NCBI RefSeq assembly: GCF_040436345.1
Contig: NC_133225.1
Span: 22,300,040 to 22,364,039 of the forward strand
Length of the DNA: 64,000 nt
From: Pagrus major
Lineage: Eukaryota > Chordata > Actinopteri > Spariformes > Sparidae
Direction of reading: 5' to 3'
The position numbers and the translations under genes are program-made. This document shows positions 35,601 to 50,600 of this stretch, one piece after another; position 1 is the stretch's first letter, and each line of letters opens with the position of its first letter. The notes under the pieces are model-generated. The model was given only the letters and a program-made list of their open reading frames with translations, did not search any database and had not been told where the DNA came from.

Positions 35601-38600
35601 TAGATTAATTTATCTTATCAGCAGATAGAAAAAACTCTGATGGTCAGAAAAATGTTGAACATACATACCTGTATATGAAGGCCTATATATAATTTACTTT
35701 TTACTTTTACTTTTGATACTTAAGTACATTTTATACCAAATACTTTAAGACTTTCACTCAAGTATGGGTGACTTTCACTTTTACCAAAGTAATATTTTAA
35801 CATCTTTACTGTTACTCAAGTTTGACTTTTTCATAACTGCTAGTTATCTAAGTTAGCTAGCATCTCGTCCATGAGTATATTGTGATACAGTTGGCAGATT
35901 TAGTTTAGTAGAAAGAAAATAATTCCTACATGAAACTGCTCACAACAAGCGCTGCGGATTATCTTCAGTAACCGTGTCATGATTTCTGAAAAGAGACAGC
36001 TGTTGAGTTTTTCAAATGTTGGTGCTTTGAGCACCACAAGCCGAGTGATACTTTCCAATATATTGGAGAGAAGGCGGACATCTCTACAGCCACCATCTCT
36101 AACACGCTGCCACTCACACCAAAAAAATCTAGATGACTAAATAGCACTACAGTTAAAAATGTGTATATTCAATTTTGGGGTGAAGTGTCCCTTTAAGCTT
36201 ACTATGCTCACTAGGCCTCCACTTTCCAAATTATGAAACAGACAGATTCACACGACCATGTTCAAAAACACCCTGCAGGGGGCAGTCGTGAGACTAAGAC
36301 CAGAGAGCAGGGAGAAGGAGAGACTGTGGTGCACAGAGAGATGCTGCGTCCTATTTTCAAGGGCTGGAACCTCCAAGAGCTGCAGACTATGCGGAAAAGT
36401 GCATTTAGACAGTTCAAGTTCATCACAAAGAGATTTCATTTGTAAACTCAGTCTAGTTTCTGGGTTCAGAGAGCATGTTGAATCCTTTCACTTCAATACA
36501 TGATGGACAACTCACAAACAGTGGGCCGTCCTGGTGGCCTAGTGGTCGGGACGCATACCATGTGTGCAGAGACAAAACTGACAGGAAGTTGCTGACAAAT
36601 GGCTGACAAAGCAAGTTTCTGAGTTGAGAGTACATGTTGGTTTACCTTACATTTACCTTACAATGATGGAAAACTTGCAAAAATTGTATCAGGTTAACTG
36701 TTAACTATCTATTTTCATATATCTTTCATTTTCCTTATGATAATGTAGGTTCAAAAACATAGATTTATAAGTAACGATGCCCTCCTGAGCACAAAGATCT
36801 GATATACATGAGAAGGATTTTGTATTTCCTTACCTCATGAGTTAATAGAGATTGCTTCAAGTTCACTGAACAACTGACCAGTGAACGTGTTATGCCAGGT
36901 GTTCCTAACCTGAGGGTCATCATCACCAAAATTGGTCACAAAACTATTTTAATTTCTTCTACATGTAATAATTTTTTCTCCGACTTGTCTTTTATCATCT
37001 TTTTTCTTATTTTAAATTACTAGATTTTAGCCTTTCAGGAACATGATAAATATTCATAATATTTCAGTCTTCGGAGGATCCAGCCCCAGAACTGGGATGC
37101 GGCTCGAGTTTGACTAGAACAAGCATTGCAAGGGATATCTTTCATAAATAACCCCCATTGTATGTGACAAAAATGTGAATCTTCCACTGACTCATAACTC
37201 ATGTCAGTGTTTCAATTCAACTTGGCAAACATCCTGGCAGAGCAGAGTAGGCCTTTTCCAATCCATACTATTGTTTTGATGTGGGGTCCCAGCTGTGAAG
37301 GTGCGTCCTTGAGTGAGTGGACTAACTGGAGTGTTGCGTGATGGAGCGATGAGAGCAGAGCAGTGCTTCATGAAAAGAACAAAAGGGCAGGTGTTCAGAT
37401 TAGGAGGGCGGGGTTTGGGGCTGCATTTTTCTGTGGCTGGAGAGTGTGCGAGTGACATGTGCGAGAGGTGGGGGTCATTGGGTCAAGCGTGGGAGTAGAC
37501 CGAGGCTTTAAGGCCAGTGGAGATTGGTTGAACTTGAGGCTGTGTCGTGCTACTCCAGCGGTAGGGAGAGGATGGCATGAATACCAAACAGCTGCTGCCT
37601 GTCTAATTCGGCCTAATTCTCATGCCAGACTTCAAACGACTCTGTATGCAGCAGCTCTGATCTGGCAGTGTGTGAGTAAGTGTATGTTTGAGTGTGTGTG
37701 AGAGCGAGAAAAGACGGACAATATGGATCTCAAGGGCCCACAGATAAGGAGCTCTTCAGACATGCTCACTGAACACACAGCAGCACACAAACACTCAAAC
37801 ACACTCTTGTGGTGCAGACTGAGAGTAAAGGTATCTGGGAGTGACTGCACTGCACACACACACACACACAGTATGTGTCGCCAAGAGAAGAGAGACAGGA
37901 GGTTGCCATGGTGACATGGCGAGACAGCCACTGGTGCACAGTCATAAAACAGAGAGAAAAGTCTCACGAGCGGGCAGATGGGCAAAGGGGAAGACACTCA
38001 AAACTTTTCTGTTAAAACAAAAAAGGTTACGCAATAGATGCAGCTTTTGTGTCGCCACAGCTTTCATTTTTTCTGGCAGATTTTTTTCTGTGTGTGAATG
38101 AGGGAATGAGAGAGTAAGATGTGCAGATATGAAAGAGAGAGTGAGGCTATCATATCTATTAAACGCTTGGGAAATGTGTGGGTATGAGTTGGTAGGAGCA
38201 AAACAATGAAGAAAAATGACGATTTCACTGAAAAAAGCTGCCACAGTTGAAAAGAAAAAAAATGAACGTGTGGTATTTCCCTACATCTGTGAGCAAAACC
38301 TCAAGTAGACTGGTCAAAGAAGTAGGTATTAGGATAATGACACAGAAATTGTCTTTTAACACATCTCATAATCTGTGATGTATTTAAGTTAAAAAGGTTG
38401 ATATGATGCTTAAAAAAATGGCTTTCCAAATTGTGCCAGAACGTGGGACAAAAGACCAAAAACAGTCTCATTGTCCCAATACCTACAGACTTGACATCAA
38501 TTGAGAACACTCAAAAACACTCAGTGATGGCCTTTACCCTTCTATGTCAAGTGCACTCTGGGTAAAGAGCATCAAACAGATTGAAAACAGACACAGGACC

Positions 38601-41600
38601 ACTCCTTCAACCCCCTTCACACCCCCTTCCCCTCTCTTCTCTCTGAGGGGATCATTACTGTACCTGCAAACGAATCAAAGTGTCTCTCAAAGGTGGGCAG
38701 TTTGTCTACATAGGCATCGTCTTCTGACAAGCCAACGGACAAATAGAAAGACAAACAAACGGCAAAACAAAAAATAAACAGAAAGCAAATGAAACCAAGG
38801 AAAAAAGATTTAAAAAAATCAGAAAAGTTCTGTCATGCACACAAAAATGAAACTGCAAATAACAAAAAAAAAGCATATTTAAGTCAAACATGAACTGGAA
38901 CTGGAATAGGGTCAGTTTATAATTAAGTCTCTGGGACTTTTATATTATAGTCCATCAGTGTTTTAGCTCATCAACAAAGCCACAATTTTAAAAAAATTTA
39001 TACAGTTAGAGCTATAATAAATACTTCAGCAAAATCTCCATACATAAATTTGTTCATGTTATGGTATAAATCCAGTTGAGCCATTTGAATATTAGTCTCT
39101 CCCTGCAATTTGTTTAAAAAAACAACCTCAAACCAGGGACGTTTTTATGTAACTGCAGCTGCCTCCAGAGTGTGTACATGTTTTAAGTCTATTATGACTC
39201 AGCCATGATACAGTCTACTGAGATTGGCCATTATCCACTCACTCTGCACTGCAAGGTCCTCCAACACTGACTCGAAAGTTAAATCAGGGAGCATAAACTC
39301 TTACTGTGCCATTAATTCATTAAAGGAGGGTTTCTCGAGAAATGGTTGTGATTTAAAATTAAAATTAACACCCCGCTGCAAATTCACACCTCCCACTCAT
39401 ACGGCATGTATGTGTGTGTGTGTGGGAGTGTAAATATGAATTGTCTGCGTGTGTGTCAGCCTAAACCAGACACAATATTTATGTGCAGTTTAACAATTCA
39501 TTGTAACTAAATGATCTTTAGCAGTTATTAATTCTTATTTTACATTAAGAGAAATCAAGATACAAATGACTGAAGTCGTGTTTTGCTCCAGATGGTATCT
39601 GCTTACATTCTTGAGTTTCTGAATGTATGATAATTACATACTGGGTTTTAGCGCTGCTTTACGAACATTCAGGAAACTGTCACCATTTCCAGAAAATAAT
39701 AAAAAAAATAAATGTAGAAATGAATAAACACACAACTGAATGAGTCATTCAACACAGACTCTGAACATAAGGAAGGACGGGGCCAGTGCATAAAATCAAT
39801 AATGAACTTTTAATGTTCACAATGAACACTTAAATTCAGCTGTCACTGCTGTGACCGCAGCCGTCAGACGACAGGGAGCACACACCTGACACGGACACGG
39901 AGAGCTCTTTACCGACGGTGGGGGTGGTGGCGGCACTCATGGAGTTGGTGGAGGAGATCGAGGAGGTGCTCTCGGCCCGCGCCAATGGGGCGATGGGAGG
40001 GGGGCTGGCAGAGTGCACCGGCGGGCTGAACGGACGATTCTGAAAAGATACACAGGACAAAGAGAGTTTAGAGTGAACAAAATGAAAACATATTTAAAGG
40101 TTCAAGGTTTTTACATCTTATGAGATCGCTTGTTCCACTTTTGGAGAACACATTTAGCCATCAAAAGTTGTCTCTAGTTATCAGGTTCATTGTTATCGGT
40201 CAAAGTTCATTTAACCATCAGCAAGTTGTACAGTTGTGTTTGTCCTTTCCTGCAAGTTAATGACTTCACCAAAACAGCTGCACAAATATCAAATCACAAC
40301 CATCTCAAATGTAAGTGAAATTATTATATACTGCAAGACTTACTGCATCTCCTACAGTGGGTTTTCCTGGAGGAAGTTTGGGCCGTGAAGGGGGGCGAGG
40401 TGGAGGTGGTGGTGGGGTGGCGTTTACTGATGAAGGAGTGGCAGGTCGCACCGGAGAGGAGGAACCTGCAGAGGAGAAACACAGATGGATTACTACGTGA
40501 AACTTTGTTCTTTTTAGATCTTTAAGGTGTCGGTCAGACATGTCAGTGTCCCCCACTCTTTTCTTGAGATGATTTTCAACGACTTTTCCGGGGACATTTT
40601 CAGTGATGATCTAGCTTGTATAACAGACAGGGATTGTGCCCGTATACTAATATGTTCCTTTCTGTGGAAGTCTGATTTTTAAAAGATTAAAATATTACTT
40701 AAAACCAACTACTAACTGGTTTCTTTAAAGACAATCGTAGGCAACTGGACTTGTTTCAGTTTCAGTAGCAAAGTGAAAAAGTACCGTTAGCCAGTAATTA
40801 GCCAGTGTTTGACTTGCATACAGTTGGGCTGCCATTCATAATTTTAACCCTGGCAACCTATTTATTATCATCAAACTCTCTGAACAATGCCCAGCACATA
40901 TTTGAAACCATTGCTCCTAGCCAGAGTTGAATCACAAACCTTAAACCTTTGCAGGCAGCACAAGCTAGCAAGAACGACAGCTTTAGCAACTGAATCAAAC
41001 ATGCTAATCAATTTAACATTATTCAACAAGATGGGAAGAAAGCAACAATAATCTGTAAAACCTAATAAAACTACCACAGTTACCAGCCAGCAGTAACTAA
41101 TATTTACATTTTAAGCATAATGTCACTTACATTATTACCATTACATCAATGTCATCCAGCCTGCAGGTGCTACTGTGTGATGTGACTTGGGGTGTGTTCA
41201 CAGCACGCAGCCAACTCAAAATACTTGTCCATAAACTAACATTACCATTTGCCATTATCATCATTGAGACCTCTACAGAAGAGTGAAAACAGACGACCTC
41301 CTATTCAGATACCTATTCTCGTTACCACTGACAGGATTTTCCTAAAGCTGTAACCAGACAAAATCATTTCTAAAAAGCACTGGCTTGTTACAGCTGCTGG
41401 TCAGCTATTAGTCATACACTTTCTTTTGTGAACCACTGACCTAAATTTGATCAATGTTCTCCCTTGTATTGAGATTTTTCTTCACATTGTTATGTATTGT
41501 GTATTTGAGTCCCTGGCTCATTAAAATTTACTAGAAATGATTTGAAAGTCGACAGTTACAATTCACTTACAGTTGACGTGATTACAGAAGAAACTATACA

Positions 41601-44600
41601 TGCTATAAAAATAAAAATGCTATTAAAGTGAAGTCTGACCTTTAACTACAAGTCAGTCAGAAAAACAGCCTCTTTTAACACAACACAATTCTGCATCAGA
41701 ATGACAGTGTACATGCAACCGAGCCAAAACATGACCTCCTTTCCAGAGAAAAAGAAAATGCACCATCACAGATCAGTTCATGTCTAACAACGAAGATGGT
41801 GCAATCAGCTGAAAATAAAATTTGGAGATGGTGCAATGCTGGAAAAACAATCCTTTCTCATCTTCAGTCAAAACAACAGATGCTATTATATCTAGTCACC
41901 TGACTGGAGGATGACCATTGTTTTCATAAATCCATTTGTGTGAGTGTGATAAGCAATCATTGTCCTCCAAACACGCTTATTATTATCTAGAAAATATGAA
42001 GCAAGCTCTTTCCACCACTCTAAGCTCTTAAAAAACAGTTCTCTATAAACAGTATCCCACGATGACGTCATTGTATACTCACCGCTATTTGTGCCACCAG
42101 CTCCAGATGTGGGGCCCGGTGAAGACACCACAGTCCGGTATGTGGGGGGAGGAGGTGGGGGAGGCGTAATCCGGCTCCCCTGGCTCGCATCGTTGGGTGA
42201 GGTGACAGTTTCACCTCCGTCCTCTTTGGGTTGGGTGGTCTCTGTGTTCTTGGACTGCTCCTCTTGAGATAGGACTAGAGGTGTTGGGATGGGGCGTGTT
42301 GCAGGTTCCTCAGCAGGAGGAGTCACCGCTGGAGGGGTTCTTGCTTTGGGAGCAGGAGCTGGTGGGACAGTGGTGGGCGAGTTGATGGGAGGGGGAGAAG
42401 ACGCAGGAGGAGACGCAAGCTCCTTTTGTGGTGCTGGGGGTGGAGAGGTGGCGAGCATGGGAGGATTTCGGTCCTCTGGTGTGGAAGGACCTGAGGGGAC
42501 AGAAGGTGCAGCGTGCTCTTCTGAAGGAGGTGGGGAGGTGGGTAGAGGAGGCGCAGGTTCTTCTTTTGGGGGAGGGGAGATCGGGAGAGGTGGTGCAGGG
42601 TCTTCTGGAGGGGGTGGTGATGTAGGTAAGGGTGGGGCAGGAGATTCAGGTGGAGGCGGCGAGGCTGGTAGCGGAGGTGCTGGTTCTTCTGGTAGGGGCA
42701 GTTGGTTAGAAGATTCTTCACTGAAGCAGACCCACGATTCACCCGTTTCCTCACCAGCAGGGGGTTCAGGTCCAAAAATGTTGTCCAAGTCAGCGATTGA
42801 GGGCTTCCTGGTGGAGCCGTCTGCTTCTGTTGATGCTTCTGAAACAGAGACAGCCGGCGATCAATCAAAGGCTGTGTCTGCAGAGGTGCTCAGTATGTTT
42901 ACACACATAAATAGAACATGACAGACAGCAATATAGACAGAAAGATGGAGAGAAAGAAGCTGCTGTGTCCAAGTGTTAGGTGTTTTATCCTGAGGTGACA
43001 GTTTGAAAAGAAGACTTCTTACCAGCATCATCTGCAGGGGAAGAGCCAGTCGACGGGTTGGAGGTGGGGACATTCTTGGGTGGAAGTGGAGGTGGACCTG
43101 CAAAAGTATCAGTGCAACAATGAATAGTCATTTCCAACTTATTCCTAAGCCCTGTGAACCTTCCACGTGACTTCCGGTGAGTCCCGTCATATAACTGGAC
43201 CTGACATCTTCCATGGTAACAGGACACTAATCCTCTTTCTCAGAGCGATTGGTACAGCAAATCAATCACTCATGAAGCTCTTGGTTAGCATATTTATCGT
43301 GTTAGTAGTACTAACACTTATTATTGCTGAGCCTACTTAGCTAAAGCCTCGAAAGTGCCGCCAGTGTGTCAGTTATTATGAAACTATGCTACTCACGCTA
43401 GTTCTGAAGAGCACCGGAAGTATCATCCATAATCGTTTTCCCGGTAACCTCCCCAAGAAACTCGTGAATAACTTCAGGAAGCTACGCCTTATAGACCTAA
43501 ATGATTGTTTATGTTTGAGCTTATCCTGTCACTGCAAATTATGATGAGCTGACTTTGGCACAAACTGAGTACTGTTTCATAGATGAGCCTTTAACACGTA
43601 CATTATTGTAAAGATAAAAAAGCTTTGAAGTTTGGATCCATACAGCACAGGTATTATGCCTCCTGCAAAGCAACCAAAACAACTTGAGAACAAGGAATCA
43701 TCCCACAAATAATCAACCATGCAGCACAGTACATTCAGACACCATCATGCCAAATGCAAGGAGGAGACAGTGAGGGGGGGCTGGTGCAGTATGGCAGACA
43801 GGCACTGAACTCTCCCATGTAATAAAAACATCCAACATATGAATCATTTGGTGGTGAAAGGGGTGATGAAATGAAAAAGTTATCACCACACAACTGTTTG
43901 ATCGGGTCTGTTTGTTAGTCAGATGAGGGGATGAGGGGGGTTCATGAGGTGAGCTGTCAATGGAGCTGTGCAGTCATTCCAGGGAGACGAGGATGTGCGG
44001 CACAATATGCATAGAATGGTTAAACTTACTTCCTGTGGGGAAGGATCTTGTCAAAGGGGATTCGGGCTCTGACAGAGGAGCGCCCCACGCATCGGACTCG
44101 GACAGAACCACTAAGTTCAGGAGGGGACAGAGAAGGTCAAGTAAGGGGAATACTACCAAAACATTTAAGGGTTTGTAATTCTTTGTGGCTCAAAAAAGCA
44201 AAAGGTATCAGAGGGGAAACAGCACAGATCAGCATGTCAAAAAAATCTTTCATTCAAGAAAACTGATTTCCAGCCTCAGTGGCGGACTGCAGTCGGGATG
44301 TGTTGGAGCACAAAAGCACCTTCAATGTCTTTTGCTTGCCAACTGAATTTCACTGCCACTATAATAGAGGAATGCAGGGTACAGCACAAAATGCAGACAT
44401 CTGAAGACATGACTACAACCCTCTTCACTCAAACTGATTTCTAGAGGCAGAATTAAAAAACATTTTGGCACAAGACAGACCCACAAACAACATCAAATCT
44501 GTTGACTGTGACTTGTGACCACATCTGCAATGGAATAACAGCATTATCATTTTATGAATTCAACATTTATCTTTACTATTAACCTGGCTATATAAAAGTC

Positions 44601-47600
44601 AGCTTAAAACTAGCCTAACCACTTGTCTCATAAACAAACCAGATAATGCCTATAACCCACATTATTATTATCATTAGGCAATCTGAAATATATGAGAGGT
44701 TAATTATCTTGAATAGATGTTGTTAAACTGTTTACTGTCTTACTGTAATAGTTCTAGTTATATTAGCCTAAATGGTGCGAGTAGGCTTTATGAATATATG
44801 AAATATTGGATTTACAGGATATTTGCATTAATGTGATGAAGTACTTTCATTTTTCAGGAATTTTATTCATTGGATTTATTAAAAACATCATCAGATTATT
44901 TTATGTTTAAACTTCTCTCAAACAAATTTCCAATGAATTCACATCATATACATTCACTTGGGAGTTATATAGCATTCCTACAATAAATCCTACTTTCATG
45001 AAGGTTATAATGTTTCAGAGAGGTGTTTATTCATCTGTATGGTAACTTTTCAGGCTGCAGTTTGTGCTGCTGTTAAATTGAATTTTCTATTATTTTATCC
45101 ACCCCATTTAAATCAATGACTGTAGGCGAAATAACACAATAAAACTACATCCTCCAAAATTACCATTAAATTTAATCAGCGCCTCTCTCAAACAGAATTA
45201 TTGCAGTTGTTGTAGGAGACTACTTAAAATCTAGCTAATAAACTTTAATATTTGCTAATTCAGCATCTTGTGAAGATAAAACCATAATTGGTAATAAAGT
45301 AGTAAGAGATACTGGTGTCACATAGACAAAGTTGTTTTATTTGTCTGAAGGGAATTTGCGCGAGTTGATGTTAGTTATGCCTGACATGGCTGTTGCGTAA
45401 CAGCTAAGAGCTCTCCCCCAGCCTGCACTGCTAAATCCTACTGGATTGGACGAATGTGGGTGACAGCAGAATCTGAATATCAATGAGCTGCACTGTGTAC
45501 ATGAACGTGACCTCCCAGTCCCAATTTCAACTTTGACCTTAGCAAAGACAGATGGAGTGAATCCACTACTGCACAGAGAGCCTGAGGGAAGAACAATGAT
45601 GTTAGAGAAATAGGTGAGGGGGAGGGGGAGGGGGAGGAGGAGAGAAAAAGAAAGAGTATCTGCTATGACAGCCAAGCAGGGCTTAGCTGGCAGCCTTAAA
45701 GAGACAATAGATGTGTGTTTAAAAAGCCTTTTACAATGTGTTGCTATCACTTTTAAACAAAAAACAACAACCGACACAAAGACATAAACAGAGACACGTG
45801 AAGAGACAAAGATGGAGGGTTACCTTCATTTTTCGGTTCTCCAAAGGCTGTGTCCAGAGGAGGCCCAAATAAGGCTGTGGTGTCTTCAGAGACAGGTGTT
45901 TGTTGACCGCTGACACAGACAAAGGACAATATGAAAGAAGTTGTGTCACACACCAGTTATAGAAAGTCATTTAAGGAAACGGCTACACCGTACATATAAA
46001 GGGAGCAAGCTATCAAATGGTATTGGAGAATCAGAAAATGCCAACACTGCCAGAAAGAACTGCAGATGTATCTTAAAAAATATGTATGTTTTTCTAACTA
46101 ATTCCATCTTAGTTTTCATGAATTTTATGGATCGGGTTGCAGCTGCATTGTTGTAATTATTAGCTGTAAATTGTCAGCCAACATAACGTGTATCTCAAAT
46201 ACAGCCTTCGGTTATATTAAAAATATTATCTGGATAAGTTTACTAAAGTGACATTCTCTGAGGATTCCTGCTCAATGAAATCAAGCTAGATGCTGCAACT
46301 GATGTAAGAATGCCTTGAGTCAGATGCAGAAATAGTTTCAGTCAACAAAAGAGATGACATTGGATTCTGGTGACATCTCAGTAAGAATCTACACAAAGTG
46401 TAAAGTGATGCGGTTTATAGAAAAATGAAATTGTTTAACTAACTAAGAGGCTCATAAAGGTGTTTGTCCACTGATTGATGTGATTAAATTCTCATTTCAT
46501 CTGACCATGACAGAATGTACCGAGGTTGGGTGGACTGGCCAAACTCCCCAAAAGGCCTGATGATGCTTGATGGTAAGATTTGAAAGCTCTACTTCATGTA
46601 ACAGGTAATTAGCTCAAAATATGACACTTTAGACTTCACTAATGAAAAAAAAAAAACTACTGTAAAGTTTATGCTTAAAATCAAGCTACTTGTATCACTT
46701 CAATCATCAATAAGTGGGTACATTTTGTGACATTACTATGATTACTGTTACCTGCCAAGAACATCACCCTATGCCAAAAGAATGCATTGCCCAGTAAATT
46801 TAATGCACTGTTTTACAACACAAAAGTTTATTTAAAAAACAGTAAAAGGCAGCAGGTGTCTCAGCACAAATAAAACCAGATACAGTTTAAGTGTAAACAT
46901 ACAGAACACAGTACATGCAGTACTATACCAGTAGAAGGGACCTGCAGTGACTCATACAGTATAATACATGCTGTATACTGCAGCACATTTAGATTTAGTG
47001 GCATTGAATTGTCCTGAACTTTGTCAGGGAAGAGTGGAGTACATACCTGGGGGGCTGTGGTGCTGGAGCTGGTGTGGGGGCGACAGAGGGTAGAGTAGGG
47101 ACGACACGCCTTGGTCTGGCAATCTCCTCACCTGGACCCATAATTAAATACCATATGTGACTCTCGCAGGTCATTCTCTGTAATTCACCATCATTAATAT
47201 TTGAACCTAGCCTGAGCTGCAGCGAGCCTGATACTTACTGGATGTGTTCCTTTTCAAACCCTGTAACAAAAAAACAAAAACAACAGTAAAATATAAAAAA
47301 CTTAAAGACATAAAACTCAAAAATGCCATCCAAACAGTCAATAACCAGTACAATGTTACATTAGTTCAAATATTCTGCTACCATCCTACAATGCACACTA
47401 TGTACAACAATTGCAAATACACTGAAAAACATAGAAGTATCAATGTATGATAGTGCAAAATAATCCACTTTATCTTTGAATGATAAAATGTCAAGAATAA
47501 TGATGTCAGCTGTACAATAGTGAAGATCAGATGGTCAGATGCTGAACTTCAGTCTAAGATTGACTTAATCTGATGAGACTGGAGAGCTGTTGGTGCCACT

Positions 47601-50600
47601 AGGCCAACCCCAAACTTTTTGAAGTTGTTAAGTAGTTTATTGAGCATTTTGATACTTTCACAGTATTTATATAGCTTTATAATAAAAAAAGACTCGTTTA
47701 TTCTCACTTTCGACATTATCGGACCTTAACCTGTAAACAGCTGCATTTTAGTGGCAGAGTGGTTGAAAGTCTTCCTTGTGTAAGAATAGAATATATTCAC
47801 AATAATTACTAATAAGCAAATCCTGGAGGTATAAAATTGGATAGGCTAATGCTGAGCTGCTTGAGAGTGGTCACTTGGAATAATTTTAACGTAATTTGCA
47901 ATGTAAAAGAATTATGTTTATAAGTGATTCATTGAATGATGCACATTCACTGAAATATGGCACAGAAAGCCCATCTGCCACTAGGGATACAGTTTCAATT
48001 AAGGGAAGTAGAGTTAGTCCTATTAATAACTGGAAATTCAATAACAATAACAATGTTAGTATTATGTTGGAAAACGGCAACTTGGTGAAGTGCTGATGCC
48101 TGCAGTGGAAATACTGGAAAGCCTTCAAAATATGCTTTTGAAGTCTTAGGAAGCCAAGAGGCCTGATACCAGAGAAGGTGTGAGGCTGATAAAGTTGGAG
48201 GGAGGAAAGTTAAAAGAGAAATGAGTTTTGTTGTTGAAGAGGCAACAGCACAAGAATATTGCCTCTCCTGCTGTGTTCTTAAACAACCGAGTGTGTGCGA
48301 ACATATGTATGACTTCACCATGAGAGGGAGACCAAGAAATACCAAGAAAGGCAAGGAGAAGATAAGGAGACAGAGGGAGGAGACAGGAGCAGATGAGATG
48401 AGACACGACACAACGATGGGGAGTGACTGAAGTAAGACATCAAAGGGTCCAGCTGTCAAAAGTGCAAATTTTCTCCCCCTACAGAGACCAAGCATGAAGC
48501 CATTCAAGATGAAAAATAAGAACACCAGTGATCTTTAGAAGCTGGAATAAATATGTACACTTACATGTATCATTTCATTGTTATGCTTAAATATGAACGT
48601 CAAGACAAATCAGCTAACAGTTTTGACCCCTCGCCTCAGCCACTGAACCCACCTACGTATTTTCTGTCTTATTCAACCAACTCCAAGGACAAGGTGACGA
48701 GTAAAAGGGGGGCAAGAAGCATGTGACATATTTTCGGCCTGACCCCAGGAAGACGGAAGAAAAGGACACTTACCGGGCTACGTCTCTGTGACCAGCAAAA
48801 AGGAAGAGAGAAGAGACACCTGGTCAGAGAGTGACAAATCAGTAAAGCAGACATCATATGTACATCAGGAGAAGAAGAATGTTGACCTGGCTGGTCAGAT
48901 CTGGGGATGAGGATGATAACATGTCCATGGAGATGTGTTTTGTGTTCATGTGTGTTCAATTTTATGAGAAATTGTTTGTGCAGCCTTGAGGTTTTTTGAG
49001 CATAAATGGAAATAGCTAAAAACTCGTGGATAATAAGGCATGTCATTATTATGAGACAGCTGAATATGACCTTTTCAAACTGACCTGTGTGTTTGTGTTA
49101 TTGCTTGTTGATGGTGAGAAAAAGCAGGTGTAGTAATGCCTAAATCCTCTAATATTACAGTGCCTATAAAAAGTATTAACCCCCTTGGATGATTTCCCAT
49201 TTTATTGCTTTTATAAGTGGAATCATCGTTAATATAATTTGGCTCCTTCAAAGTAATGTCAATTAATCAAAAATATATGATGTAAAATAAGTGATTGCAT
49301 AAATATTCATCCCCTTTAAAGTGACTGATGTCCAGCCAGATGGTGCTAGTAGTCTCACAATTAGTGAAATAGAGATCACCTTGGACAGTGAATATGTTTC
49401 AAGTGATTGTAGTGTTACGTTATATAGTGTTATAAAGACACTTGTGTCTAGAAGGTCCAGTCACTGGTTAATCATGTAGGAACACATGTCCATTGCCTCT
49501 GCATTTCATTTGAGGTTCTGTTTCTTGTGAATTAATTAATCCTTTCATCTGCAATCTGACTGTTGTCAGGAAAGAGGCCCTTGGAGCCTCTCACCTCTTC
49601 ACCTGACAAGGAGGACTTGTTTTGCTTACAATAAAACCGTCAAATAGACGATTCTCAGAGATCCTCCCTGGTATCTACACCCATCTCTAGGAGGCCGTAA
49701 AATGGGATGCAACACCATTTGCCCTCTTTCCCCCCCCAAAGACAGAAACACTCCTTTCTCTCAGGTCGGTCGAGGTCAACATGGAGGAATCCACTCTCTG
49801 AACATCAAGACAAACAGAACACTGTTTTGTGGCAATCATGTGTTATAATCAAATGTATTTGCAATTGTAAATGAGATTAACAATGGCTGATTTGTTATGT
49901 TCTCTCCTGATCTAAATTAACATACACACACACATTCTCAGAGTGAAGGTCTGATAACCCCCCTCTTCATTAATGATCTTGGTCGACAACTCAGAAATTT
50001 GCGACTATTTCTGCTCCTATCTGCCACATTCCAACATATAACAGTGTCTGCACTCATCCAGATTTCAAGCAAGTTCTAAATAACCATTAAACCAGAACCT
50101 CATCTTCCTAATTCTGACAAATCATTAAACAGAAAGAAAAGTTATTAAATCTGATTTTTCTTACATTTCTCTACAATTAATATTGACTGAGATCAAATTT
50201 AATGTGTAAAATGTCCTATTGATTAACTTCTTTTTATTAAGTTTCTACCAGAACGAAGTTCTGTTTTAATTTGTTTTATACAGTTAAGTATCGTAACCTG
50301 ATTTAGAGGAAGTGAACTTAATTTAGATTATCTTGTATTGAGTAACAACGGAAGATCCGCCTGATCAACGTATCATCCTCAGTTATTTTATTCAAGAAGT
50401 TAAATTTAGTTTGCAAAGTCAGAGCCTGAGAGCCACTCGAAGCAACGAAGAACATCATCTTTATTAAAATCATCATCATGACACTACAGCAACTTGCTGT
50501 GTCCGAAACCGTGCAAGCGGTTTCCCATGAAAGACAGACTCTTTGACAAGCCAGACTGGCGCTGCCCCCCACGCTCGCTAGCGGTACCATCCCGCTGGGC

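Noticed and set aside
36525-36580. tRNA-like sequence GGCCTAGTGGTCGGGACGC
   Set aside because: Box A resemblance only; no box B, no cloverleaf and no 3' half. It fits a SINE head fragment.
42289-42921. 210-aa glycine/serine-rich open frame on the + strand
   Set aside because: It is the antisense shadow of the proline-rich sgip1 exon, where CCN codons read as GGN.
45337-45777. 146-aa open frame on the - strand downstream of an sgip1 exon
   Set aside because: It follows the donor at 45823 and is plain intron; the amino-acid sequence looks random.
48146-48525. 176-aa open frame on the - strand
   Set aside because: No family resemblance and no splice sites in sgip1 phase; it lies between two well-supported sgip1 exons and is intronic.
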